From: Nocardioides nitrophenolicus
GTDB taxonomy: Bacteria > Actinomycetota > Actinomycetes > Propionibacteriales > Nocardioidaceae
Length of the DNA stretch: 64,000 nucleotides
Assembly: GCF_016907515.1 (NCBI RefSeq)
Contig: NZ_JAFBBY010000001.1
Span: 1,302,001-1,366,000 of the forward strand
Reading direction: 5' to 3'
This document shows positions 17,496 through 25,400 of the stretch, piece by piece (within the stretch, counting starts at the first letter, position 1; each line of letters begins with the position of its first letter). Both the position numbers and the translations under genes were made by a program. The notes beneath the pieces are model-generated. The model had not been told where the DNA came from, made no database searches, and saw only the letters and a program-made list of their open reading frames with translations.

Positions 17496-18272
17496 CTACT
17501 TCGGGGGCATCCTGATGCCGCCGTCGACGCGGACGACCTCGCCGTTCATGTAGGAGTTGGTCAGGCACTCGATGACCATGCTGGCCAGCTCGGCGCCCGT
17601 GCCGAGGCGCTTGGGGAAGAGCACGTTCTGGCCGAGGTTGGCCTTGAACGCCTCGGCGGCCTCGCCCTCGCCGTAGATCGGGGTGTCGATCAGGCCGGGT
17701 GCGACGGTGTTGAGCCGGATGCCCGACGCCGCGAGGTCGCGGGCCACCGGCAGGGTCATGCCGACGACGCCGCCCTTGGAGGCGGAGTACGACGCCTGGC
17801 CGATCTGGCCGTCGAAGGCCGCCACGCTGGCGAGGTTGACGATCGCGCCCCGGCAGCCGTCCTCGTCGGGCTCGTTCTGGCTCATCGCCGTGGCCGCCTG
17901 GCGGACCATGTCGAAGGTGCCGATCAGGTTGATCGCGACCACCTTGGTGAACGCCTCGAGCGAGTGGGCCGACTCGAGCTGGCCGTCGCGGCCGATGGTG
18001 CGCTGGGCCCACCCGATGCCGGCCGAGTTGACGACGGCGCGCAGCGGCGCGATCTCGGCGGCGGCCCTGACGGCGCCGGCGATCTGCTCGGTGTCGGTCA
18101 CGTCGACCTGGGCGAAGACGCCGTTGATCTCGGCGGCGAGGGCCTCGCCCTTGTCGGCCTGCAGGTCGGCGACCACGACGGTGGCGCCCTGGGCGGCGAG
18201 GGCCCGGGCGGCGGCCGCGCCGATGCCCGAGGCGCCGCCGGTGACGATGGCGGAGGATCCGGTGAGTTCCAT
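17496..18272 (-). CDS. SDR dehydrogenase, 3-hydroxyacyl-CoA dehydrogenase type
   Basis: NAD(P)-dependent short-chain dehydrogenase of 258 residues. The cofactor motif is TGGASGIG (residues 11-18), the conserved NSAG follows, and the catalytic set is Ser in VNLASVAAF, Tyr in YSASK, and Lys. Sequence style (GASGIGAAAARALAAQGA and LDTPIYGE-type loop) resembles type II 3-hydroxyacyl-CoA dehydrogenase (HSD10), a fatty-acid oxidation enzyme. ATG 18272 is chosen; an in-frame ATG at 18323 lies inside a palindrome just upstream, likely an operator. Substrate is inference. Confidence 0.85.
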   Translation of the reverse strand: MELTGSSAIVTGGASGIGAAAARALAAQGATVVVADLQADKGEALAAEINGVFAQVDVTDTEQIAGAVRAAAEIAPLRAVVNSAGIGWAQRTIGRDGQLESAHSLEAFTKVVAINLIGTFDMVRQAATAMSQNEPDEDGCRGAIVNLASVAAFDGQIGQASYSASKGGVVGMTLPVARDLAASGIRLNTVAPGLIDTPIYGEGEAAEAFKANLGQNVLFPKRLGTGAELASMVIECLTNSYMNGEVVRVDGGIRMPPK

Positions 18273-18298
18273 GGTCGGGAGCATAGGACCCGGGCTCG

Positions 18299-18323
18299 AT
18301 GGTGACACCGTCGGTGTCACCAT
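18299..18323. promoter_or_regulatory. Perfect 25-bp palindrome upstream of the SDR gene
   Basis: ATGGTGACACCG (18299-18310), one central T, and its exact complement (18312-18323) lie 27-51 bases upstream of the SDR start and 22 bases past the dapF stop. Two and a half direct copies of GTCACCATCGG follow on the dapF side. The TGACACC-GGTGTCA core is the kind bound by TetR- or GntR-type repressors. The regulator is not identified. Confidence 0.6.
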
Positions 18324-18344
18324 CGGGTCACCATCGGGTCACCG

Positions 18345-19184
18345 TCACAGATCGGTGACGCCCTCGGCGACCACGACGGCGGGGCCGGTCATCAGGATCC
18401 GGTCGTCGGCGGTCCAGGTGATCCGCAGCGTGCCGCCCGGCAGGTCGACCCGGTACGCCGTGTCCCGCGGGGCTCGGTCGGCCAGCGCGGTCGCGACCAT
18501 GACCGCGCAGGCGCCGGTGCCGCAGGACCGGGTCTCGCCGGAGCCGCGCTCGTGGACCCGCATCGCGACGTGGCCCGGCGCCCGGCGTACGACGAACTCG
18601 ACGTTGACGCCCGCGGGGTAGACGGCGGGGTCGTGGCGGGGGGCCTCCAGCAGCGGGCCGACGTCGGCGAGGTCGGCGCCCTCGCCGAGGAAGGCGACGG
18701 CGTGGGGGTTGCCCATGTCGACGTGGAGCGCCGGCCAGGAGCGCTCGCCGATCGCGACCGAGGTCTCCTCGAGCACCTTCGGGATGCCCATGTCGACGGT
18801 GATCTCGCCGTCGGCGGCGCCGCCGGCGAAGGTCAGCACCTTGGTCCCGGCGCGGGTCGCGACCGGGACCGGCGCCGCCGGGTCGACCAGGCCCTGCTCG
18901 GCGAGATGGCGCCCGAAGACGCGCACGCCGTTGCCGCACATCTCCGAGACCGACCCGTCGGCGTTGCGGTAGTCCATGAACCACGTGGCGTCCTGACCGG
19001 CACCGGCGTCGCCGACCGCGGAGGTGCGGATCACCCGGAGCACCCCGTCGCCGCCGAGGCCGGCCCGGCGGCCGCAGAGCGCGCGGACCCGCGCGGCGCT
19101 CAGCTCGCCGTGGACGGAGCCGTCGGGGTCGGGCAGCAGGACGAAGTCGTTCTCGGTGCCGTGGCCCTTGAGGAAGGGGTACAC
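18345..19184 (-). CDS. dapF: Diaminopimelate epimerase
   Basis: Converts L,L-diaminopimelate to the meso form for lysine and peptidoglycan synthesis. The 279-residue product (GTG start) has both catalytic Cys regions: the first half-site SEMCGNGVRVFG and the second GSGETRSCGTGACAVMVA, plus the N-terminal KGHGTENDFVLL and GNPHAVAF blocks. GTG 19184 begins VYPFLKGHG, the usual family start. Its place near hflX and miaA is conserved in actinobacteria, though here miaA lies 10 kb away. Confidence 0.96.
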   Translation of the reverse strand: MYPFLKGHGTENDFVLLPDPDGSVHGELSAARVRALCGRRAGLGGDGVLRVIRTSAVGDAGAGQDATWFMDYRNADGSVSEMCGNGVRVFGRHLAEQGLVDPAAPVPVATRAGTKVLTFAGGAADGEITVDMGIPKVLEETSVAIGERSWPALHVDMGNPHAVAFLGEGADLADVGPLLEAPRHDPAVYPAGVNVEFVVRRAPGHVAMRVHERGSGETRSCGTGACAVMVATALADRAPRDTAYRVDLPGGTLRITWTADDRILMTGPAVVVAEGVTDL

Positions 19185-19281
19185 GCGTCCAGCGTAGTGG
19201 GACCACGGGTGGACGCGGCGGCGGCCGGATCCGCCCACGGACCGACGCGGCGCGAGCCGGCCCGCTCCTAGCGTCGTGCTC

Positions 19282-19950
19282 ATGACCCGCACCCTCACCC
19301 TGGCCACCGGCGCGCTCGTGGTCGCCGTCGTCCTCGCGCCCGAGCTGCTGGCCGGCCTGCTCACCGGTGGCTTCTCCGACGTCGGCGCGCTCCGCGACGC
19401 GCTCCCCGGCGCGTTCGCCGACCACTGGCGCGCCGGCGACGGCGCCGTGACCGGTGAGCTGGCGGACGCCGTGCGCTACTGGGCGGCCTTCCACATCGTC
19501 AAGGCGGTCGCCGCGGCGGCGCTGCTCGGGACCCTGGTCATCGCCCTCGACGGGGTACGACGCGGCCCGGGCCGGGTGGTCCTGCTCGCCCTCGCCACCC
19601 TGGCGGCCGTCGTCCTGGTCGCGAACGTGCAGGGCGCCGTGGCCCCACTCTCCTCACTGCTGTCGATGCTGTCCTCCGGTGCCGCCGACGTCGCGCTGAC
19701 GTCGTCGGGCACGCCCGCGTTCGCCGCGCTGGTGCGGGACTTCGCGCTCTACCACCTGGCGATGGTGCTGCTGGCGGGCGGCGCCGTCCTGGTCCTGGCG
19801 TGGCTCGCCCTGCGGGCCGGGCGCCGCGGCCGTCGGGCCGCCGCCGGCATCGCCGCGGTGGGTGCGGTGCTGCTGGGCGTGGTCACGCTCGCCAACGTCT
19901 CCACGGTGGCGGAGCCGGAGCCCGCGCTGGTCGACTTCCTCCGGAGCTGA
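19282..19950 (+). CDS. Integral membrane protein of unknown function
   Basis: A 222-residue protein with four predicted membrane helices: near residues 5-25, 70-90, 98-118 (VVLLALATLAAVVLVANVQGA) and 158-205 (two closely spaced stretches). No catalytic motif is seen. ATG 19282 is chosen; GTG 19276 adds two residues. It is divergent from dapF and its end abuts the convergent secreted-protein gene at 19952. Confidence 0.6.
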   Translation: MTRTLTLATGALVVAVVLAPELLAGLLTGGFSDVGALRDALPGAFADHWRAGDGAVTGELADAVRYWAAFHIVKAVAAAALLGTLVIALDGVRRGPGRVVLLALATLAAVVLVANVQGAVAPLSSLLSMLSSGAADVALTSSGTPAFAALVRDFALYHLAMVLLAGGAVLVLAWLALRAGRRGRRAAAGIAAVGAVLLGVVTLANVSTVAEPEPALVDFLRS

Positions 19951-19951
19951 C

Positions 19952-20383
19952 TCAGGGGCAGCGCTTGGGGTTGCTCACGTCGATCCAGTCGGTGAGCGGC
20001 GGCTTCTCGGAGCGCGTGCGGATGCGGACCTTGATCTGCACCGAGGTCTTGCTCCCGGACCCGAAGTTCTGGAGCTCGTCGATCCCGCGGCGGCGCCACG
20101 CGGACGACGATCCGGGGAAGGTGTCCCAGATCCCCTGCGCCAGGTACTGGACGCGGACGCGTGCCTTGACCGACTTCCGGGCCTTGCGCGCGTCGAGCCG
20201 CATCTGCAGGCCCCAGCCCCAGTTCTCGCGGCGCTGGCAGACCTGGATCTTCGCGCCCACCCGCTGGTGCACCGTGGTCCAGCCCCGGTCGGCTCTCGCG
20301 GCGGCACCGGCCGGCGCGACCGCGGCGGGGATCAGCACCAGGAGCAGGGCGGCGACCAGCCCGGCGATCGTCGTACGACCCAT
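19952..20383 (-). CDS. Secreted hypothetical protein
   Basis: A 143-residue protein with a clear signal peptide (residues 1-28, ending PAGAAARA). The mature part is basic and Trp-rich (TVHQRVGAKIQVCQRRENWGWG, split here by description only at residues 37-58) with two Cys that may form one disulfide (Cys49 and the C-terminal NPKRCP). GGAGG stands just upstream of ATG 20383. No family is recognised; a small beta protein working outside the cell is likely. Confidence 0.6.
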   Translation of the reverse strand: MGRTTIAGLVAALLLVLIPAAVAPAGAAARADRGWTTVHQRVGAKIQVCQRRENWGWGLQMRLDARKARKSVKARVRVQYLAQGIWDTFPGSSSAWRRRGIDELQNFGSGSKTSVQIKVRIRTRSEKPPLTDWIDVSNPKRCP

Positions 20384-20413
20384 GGGAACCTCCGAGAGTT
20401 CGATGCGGGGCGC

Positions 20414-21040
20414 TCAGCGGTAGAGACGCTCGGCGTAGCTCGGGCCGTAGTGGGCGTCGAGCTCCTCGAGACTATCGTCAGGACGCTCCAGCCGTTGCGC
20501 GAGCACGGCCCGGCGGGGCACTCGCGCCTCCGGCGCCCAGGTCTCGGGCCGCCACAGCTCGGAGCGCAGGAACGCCTTCGCGCAGTGGAAGAAGACCGTC
20601 TCGATCTCGACCACGACCGCGAGCAGGGGGCGGTGGCCCTTGACCACCATCGCGTCGAAGAACGGCGCCTCGCTGACCAGCCGGGCCCGGCCGTTGACGC
20701 GCAGCGTGTCGCCGCGACCGGGGATCAGGAAGTTCAGCCCGACCTGGGGGTTGGCGAGGATGTTGCGGTAGCCGTCGGCGCGGCGGTTGCCCGGCCGCTC
20801 CGCGATGGCGATCGTGGTGTCGTCGAGGACGTGCACCAGCCGGCCGGCCGGGTCGCCCTTCGGGGACGCGTCGCAGCGCCCCGCCGCGTCGGCGGTCGCC
20901 ATCATGCAGAACGGCGAGGCCGCCAGCCAGTCGCGGTCGGTATCGGTGAGCGCCGTCCGCTCCTTGTCGCGGGCGGCGTCGGTGGGTACGCCGAGCAGGG
21001 CGGCGAGGGCGGCGGCGTCGGTGATCTCGGTCCAGCTCAC
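20414..21040 (-). CDS. FMN-dependent PPOX-class flavoprotein
   Basis: Pyridoxamine-phosphate-oxidase-fold protein of 208 residues (GTG start), of the MSMEG_1061-like subgroup. Visible signs are FCMMATADAAGRCDASPKGDPAG (residues about 45-67, written here as a range of one conserved block), IAIAERPGNRRADGYRNILA, and the C-terminal FHCAKAFLRSELW block. Such proteins bind FMN or F420 and reduce varied substrates. It is the last of three coupled genes; its GTG overlaps the stop of the DHFR-like gene (GTGA). Confidence 0.82.
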   Translation of the reverse strand: MSWTEITDAAALAALLGVPTDAARDKERTALTDTDRDWLAASPFCMMATADAAGRCDASPKGDPAGRLVHVLDDTTIAIAERPGNRRADGYRNILANPQVGLNFLIPGRGDTLRVNGRARLVSEAPFFDAMVVKGHRPLLAVVVEIETVFFHCAKAFLRSELWRPETWAPEARVPRRAVLAQRLERPDDSLEELDAHYGPSYAERLYR

Positions 21041-21603
21041 CCGCCCACGGTAGGCCGGTCCTCCAGGAGCGGGCCGTCGAGGGTGTAGCGGGCCGTGACG
21101 AAGGCGCCGTTGCGCGCGGTCTCCTCGAGCCTGAGGTCGAGGCGGCGCGGCAGCAGCGGGCGGCCGGCGCCGAGCACGACCGGCGCGATCGAGACGACGA
21201 CGCTGTCGAGCAGGCCCGCGTCGGCGAACTGGCCCGCCAGGTCGCCGCCACCGACCACCCACAGGTCCCGCTCCCCCGCGGCGGCGCGCAGGTCGTCGTA
21301 CAGGTCGCGGACCTGGCCCCTCGCGAAGCGGACGTCGGCGCCCTCGGGGACCGGCAGGTCACGGCTGGTGAGCACCCAGGTCGGCTGGGTGTAGTACCAG
21401 GGCTCGCCGGTCTCGGCGAGGTGGGCGAGCACCCACTCGTAGGTGGTCGAGCCCATGACCAGCGCGCCGACGGTGGCGATGAAGGTCGCATAGTTCTGGG
21501 GACCCGACTCGTCGAGGTCCTGGCGCAGCAGCCACGCCAGCGAGTCGTCGGGGTCGGCCAGGAAGCCGTCGAGGGTGGTGGCGGTGTAGTAGACGGTGCT
21601 CAT
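21037..21603 (-). CDS. Dihydrofolate-reductase-like (RibD C-terminal) family protein
   Basis: A 188-residue reductase of the YwjB/RibD-C type. It begins with MSTVYYTATTLDGFLADPDD, and has GALVMGSTTYEWVL and the NADPH-binding VVGGGDLAGQF block. These proteins share the DHFR fold but are usually not the housekeeping DHFR. Its ATG overlaps the stop of the AraC regulator (ATGA), and its stop overlaps the flavoprotein start, so regulator and two reductases form one coupled unit. Substrate is unknown. Confidence 0.85.
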   Translation of the reverse strand: MSTVYYTATTLDGFLADPDDSLAWLLRQDLDESGPQNYATFIATVGALVMGSTTYEWVLAHLAETGEPWYYTQPTWVLTSRDLPVPEGADVRFARGQVRDLYDDLRAAAGERDLWVVGGGDLAGQFADAGLLDSVVVSIAPVVLGAGRPLLPRRLDLRLEETARNGAFVTARYTLDGPLLEDRPTVGG

Positions 21604-22517
21604 CGGTGGTCCTCTCCGAGGTCGCGGCGCAGCCAGGTGATCGGGTCGCCGTCGTCGGCGTCGACGCCGGCGGCGCGCAGCCAGACCCGGGTGAGCTGGC
21701 GGCGGTACGCCGAGAAGGTCAGCACGTGCGCCACGATGCTGCTCAGCACGAACGACTCCGGCGGCTCGCAGAGCGCGTCGACGATCCGGTCGTCCCAGGC
21801 GTCGCGGCGGTCGATGTCGCGGACCGCGGCCAACCAGCGCGCGGCGGCGTCGTCGTGCCTCTCCAGCAGGCCGGCGGGAGACGGCTCGCGGTCGACGTCG
21901 GGGAAGTCGGCGCCCTCGATCGCCGCCAGCCAGACCTCCTTGGCGAAGACGGTCCGCTCCAGCACCGCCGCGAGCGACTCCTCCGGTCCCTCCCAGGCGG
22001 CCACCTGGTGGCCGGGGGCACGGACCTCGCGCCAGGCGGGCTCGGCCAGCCCCTTGGCGAGCTCGATCAGCACCCGGGTGTCGTCGAGGTCGTGCCGGAT
22101 CATCTGGTCGGTGACGGGACTCATCGTCTGCTCTCCTGCACGGACCCACAGGCTCGTGGGCGGATGGAAGTGGATGCCGTTGGCGGCGGGCAGCCAGACG
22201 CTGCCGACGTCGGCGGTGGCCTCGCTCGGCGGATGCCCGTAGGCCCGGGCGAACGCGCGGCTGAACCCCTCCAGCGACTCGTAGCCCGCCTCCCAGGCGG
22301 CATCGGTGACGTTCCCGCCCCCGCGGATCCGCCACGCCGCGCGCTCCAGCATCACCCGGCGCCGCATCGCGACGGGAGCCTCGCCGGCGGCGCGGGTCAG
22401 CACCCGAGTGAAGTGGTACGGCGACGCGAACGCCCCGCCCGCCATGTCGCCCAAGGTGCGGTGGTCCTCGTCGAGGACCGCGTCGAGGAGCTCGCGGAGG
22501 CGGTCACGGCCGGTCAT
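21600..22517 (-). CDS. AraC-family regulator with a DinB-like C-terminal domain
   Basis: A 305-residue protein with an N-terminal AraC double HTH (about residues 5-100: FASPYHFTRVLTRAAGEAP and VTDAAWEAGYESLEGFSRAF) and a C-terminal helical part (about 130-300) resembling the DinB/YfiT four-helix fold (RHDLDDTRVLIELAKG, SSIVAHVLTFSAYRRQL). Such fusions may sense small molecules or thiols through the C-terminal part. It heads the operon with the two reductases and probably controls it. Confidence 0.83.
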   Translation of the reverse strand: MTGRDRLRELLDAVLDEDHRTLGDMAGGAFASPYHFTRVLTRAAGEAPVAMRRRVMLERAAWRIRGGGNVTDAAWEAGYESLEGFSRAFARAYGHPPSEATADVGSVWLPAANGIHFHPPTSLWVRAGEQTMSPVTDQMIRHDLDDTRVLIELAKGLAEPAWREVRAPGHQVAAWEGPEESLAAVLERTVFAKEVWLAAIEGADFPDVDREPSPAGLLERHDDAAARWLAAVRDIDRRDAWDDRIVDALCEPPESFVLSSIVAHVLTFSAYRRQLTRVWLRAAGVDADDGDPITWLRRDLGEDHR

Positions 22518-22565
22518 GGGTCCAGTGTGCTGGGCGGTCGGCCGACGGCGCTTGACCGTTCTTGC

Positions 22566-23813
22566 TCAGCCGCCCGCCGGCCGCAGCAGCACCTCCGGCG
22601 CGAGCCAGCGGCACGCGATCAGCGCCAGCTCGAGGTCCAGCCGCTCCTCGCCCAAGGGCCGGCCGCGGGCCTCGACCGCCCGGTCGACGCGGTACTTGAC
22701 CGTGTTCTTGTGCAGGTGCACCCGCGCGGCGGTCGCGACATAGCTCTCCCGCTCCTCCAGGAACGCCAGCAGCGTCTCGCGCAGGCGGGCCGCGCCGTCG
22801 GTGTCCTCGGCGAGGGAGCCGAGGGAGCGCCGGACCAGCTCGCGGGTGACGGGCAGGTCGCGGGAGAGCAGGGCCGCGGCGCGGACCGTCGGGTCGTCGT
22901 ACCGGATCACGTGGCCGGGCGGGCACTGGCCGAGCTGGGCGACCTGCTGGGCGGCGGCGGCGCCGAGGTGGCTGGTCCGGAAGCCGGGCTCCCCCGCGCC
23001 GACCGGGCCGACGGCGACCGACACCTGGCCGTCGCGGGCGCCGAGCAGGTCCTCGATGGCGTCCGGGTCGGTCGCGGCGTCCCGGCCGATCGGCACCCAG
23101 GCCCAGGCCGTCTCCCGGTCGCGGGGGACGAACAGCGGATGACCGGCACCGAGGCGCTCGGCGATCGCGCCGACCGTGCGCTCGGCGGCGGCGAGGTCGC
23201 CGGCGCCGGGACCGGTCCACAGGACCAGGCCGAGGTGGTGCTGGCGCAGCCGGTACCCGAGCGAGGACTCGGCGGTCGTGACGTCGCGTCGCTCGTCGCG
23301 CAGCAGCGCCTCGACCGTCTCCCGCTGGACCGCGCTGCGGTTGGCGAGCCACCGCTCGCGCTCGGCCTGATAGGCCTCGACGACGTCCTCGGAGACCGCG
23401 TCGATGTAGCGGAAGGAGGTGTCGGTCAGCAGCTGCGCGGTCCGCAGCGCCAGCGTCGGGTCGGCGACGCGCACCAGCTGGGCATGCGCCCACTGCAGGA
23501 TCAGCTGCTGGCCGATCCGGTAGGCACGCAGCAGGGCGCTGGGCGAGGTGCCGCGCTGGGCGAGCCGGCGCGCGTACTCCACGGCCGCGACCGGGGCGTG
23601 CACGTCCTCGACCTTCATGTGCCCGCGCATCAGGTGCACGAAGGTCTCCAGGTTGGCCCCCGAGCTGCCGACCAGGAGCTCGACCAGCGCCGGGTCGGTG
23701 GGCAGCTCCGGGATCCGCTCGCGGAAGGCGTCGACCAGCTCGGCGGTGAGCTCGCGATGGCGCTCGGCCAGCAGGACGGCGATCCGCTGCAGCTCGGTCT
23801 CCGGGTCCGACAC
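22566..23813 (-). CDS. PucR-family transcriptional regulator (CdaR/GGDEF-like plus HTH_30)
   Basis: A 415-residue regulator. The N-terminal helical region and a central GGDEF-like regulatory domain are followed by the C-terminal PucR HTH at about 345-405 (RLRETLLAFLEERESYVATA, then ARVHLHKNTVKYRVDRA). GTG 23813 is chosen for the AAGGAGG site right upstream. It is divergent from the fadD-DUF3556-FAD operon, and similar PucR proteins often control the neighbouring catabolic operon, so it is the likely regulator. Ligand unknown. Confidence 0.88.
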   Translation of the reverse strand: MSDPETELQRIAVLLAERHRELTAELVDAFRERIPELPTDPALVELLVGSSGANLETFVHLMRGHMKVEDVHAPVAAVEYARRLAQRGTSPSALLRAYRIGQQLILQWAHAQLVRVADPTLALRTAQLLTDTSFRYIDAVSEDVVEAYQAERERWLANRSAVQRETVEALLRDERRDVTTAESSLGYRLRQHHLGLVLWTGPGAGDLAAAERTVGAIAERLGAGHPLFVPRDRETAWAWVPIGRDAATDPDAIEDLLGARDGQVSVAVGPVGAGEPGFRTSHLGAAAAQQVAQLGQCPPGHVIRYDDPTVRAAALLSRDLPVTRELVRRSLGSLAEDTDGAARLRETLLAFLEERESYVATAARVHLHKNTVKYRVDRAVEARGRPLGEERLDLELALIACRWLAPEVLLRPAGG

Positions 23814-23844
23814 GACTCGCCTCCTTCGGTCCCCCGCACCAACG

Positions 23845-23940
23845 GTGACGGCGGTCACGTCATGGTGCCAGAGCGGGACATCCCGTCGCCTTGGCCGCCC
23901 GACCCCGAATCCGGAGGACGACTTTGGTTCCGGAGACCAA
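23845..23940. promoter_or_regulatory. Divergent control region with two inverted repeats
   Basis: GTGAC-GGCG-GTCAC (23845-23858) lies near the PucR start, and TTGGT (23924-23928) with ACCAA (23936-23940) around TCCGGA lies 35 bases upstream of the acyl-CoA synthetase start. Either may be an operator for the PucR regulator. These are visual repeats only. Confidence 0.35.
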
Positions 23941-23974
23941 GAGCGCGCCGGTACGCCGGACCTAGCGTTCCGGC

Positions 23975-25399
23975 ATGACCCTGGACCACCTCCCCTGGCA
24001 CCGCCCCACGGCGTACGACGAGCGCCCGTGCGTCCGCGACGAGCGGACCGAGCTGACCTACCGGCAGTTCGCCGAGCGCGTGGACGCCGCGGCCGAGCAC
24101 CTCGCCGCGCGGGGCGTCGGCCCGGGCGCGGTGGTCGCGGTGATGCTCCCGAACCGGGTGGAGCTGCTGGTCGCGATCATGGCCGCCTGGCGGCTGGGCG
24201 CCGCCGCGACGCCGGTCAACCCCACCTTCACCGCGACCGAGGCGCGCCACCAGGTCGGCGACTCCGGCGCGATCCTGGTCATCGACGCCGACAACGTCGG
24301 CGAGCTGCCCACCACGCCGGCGGGCACCCTGCCGCCCGCCACCACGCGGCCCGGCGACCTGGCGCTGCTGGTCTACACGAGCGGCTCGACCGGCCGCCCG
24401 AAGGGCGTGATGCTCGACCACGGCAACCTCGAGGCGATGATCGGCAGCATGGGCGAGGCGATCGCCATCGGACCGGACGACCACTGTCTGCTGGTGCTGC
24501 CGCTCTTCCACGTCAACGCGATCTGCGTCAGCTTCCTGACCCCGATGTCGGCGGGCGCGCAGCTGACGGTGCTGGAGCGCTTCCACCCCGTCGAGTTCCT
24601 GCGGGCGATCGAGAGCGGGCGGCCGACGTACTTCTCCGCGGTGCCGACGATCTACGCCCACCTGGTCGCTCTCCCCGAGGAGATCGCGCCCGACGTGAGC
24701 TCGGTGCGGTTCGCGATCTGCGGCGCCGCGCCCGCGCCGCCGGACCTGCTCGCGGCGGTCGAGGAGCGCTTCGGCTTCCCGGTGGTGGAGGGCTACGGGC
24801 TCTCGGAGGGCACCTGCGCGTCGACCTGCAACCCGGTCGACGGGCTCCGCAAGCCGGGCACCGTCGGTCCCGCCCTGCCCGGCCAACTGGTCGCGATCAT
24901 GGCGCCGGACGGCACGCTCGTCACCGACGGCGAGCGGGGCGAGGTCGTCATCAAGGGCGCCAACGTGATGCGCGGCTACCTCAACCGCCCCGAGGCCACG
25001 GCCGAGACGCTCGGCGACGGCTGGCTGCACACCGGCGACGTCGGGATCCTCGACGAGGACGGCTACCTGCGCATCGTCGACCGGATCAAGGACATGATCA
25101 TCCGCGGTGGCGAGAACATCTACCCCAAGGAGATCGAGAACGTCCTGCACGCCGCCCCGGAGGTCCTGGAGGCGGCCGTCGTCGGCGGCCCGGACCCGGT
25201 GTACGGCGAGGTGGTCGTCGGCTTCGTCTCCGCCCGGCCCGGTGCGGCGCTCGAGGTCGACGCGCTGCTCGCGCGCTGCCGCGCGGAGCTGACGAAGATC
25301 AAGGTTCCGGTGGCGCTCCACGTGCTGGATGCTCTTCCCAAGAACCCCGTCGGAAAGATCGACAAGCCCGCGCTGCGGGCCCGACTGAGCGGAGCCTGA
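23975..25399 (+). CDS. Acyl-CoA synthetase (AMP-forming, FadD type)
   Basis: Activates a carboxylic acid to its CoA thioester through an acyl-adenylate. The 474-residue product has the AMP-binding motif YTSGSTGRPKGV (134-145), the YGLSEGT motif, GWLHTGDVG, the hinge region DRIKDMIIRGGENIYPKEIE and the C-terminal Lys motif NPVGKIDK. It is about 30-50 residues shorter than many FadD proteins, with a short region before the P-loop, but all motifs are intact. It leads an operon with the DUF3556 and FAD genes; one base separates it from the next start's region. Substrate is unknown, perhaps a medium-chain or isoprenoid acid. Confidence 0.92.
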   Translation: MTLDHLPWHRPTAYDERPCVRDERTELTYRQFAERVDAAAEHLAARGVGPGAVVAVMLPNRVELLVAIMAAWRLGAAATPVNPTFTATEARHQVGDSGAILVIDADNVGELPTTPAGTLPPATTRPGDLALLVYTSGSTGRPKGVMLDHGNLEAMIGSMGEAIAIGPDDHCLLVLPLFHVNAICVSFLTPMSAGAQLTVLERFHPVEFLRAIESGRPTYFSAVPTIYAHLVALPEEIAPDVSSVRFAICGAAPAPPDLLAAVEERFGFPVVEGYGLSEGTCASTCNPVDGLRKPGTVGPALPGQLVAIMAPDGTLVTDGERGEVVIKGANVMRGYLNRPEATAETLGDGWLHTGDVGILDEDGYLRIVDRIKDMIIRGGENIYPKEIENVLHAAPEVLEAAVVGGPDPVYGEVVVGFVSARPGAALEVDALLARCRAELTKIKVPVALHVLDALPKNPVGKIDKPALRARLSGA

Positions 25400-25400
25400 C

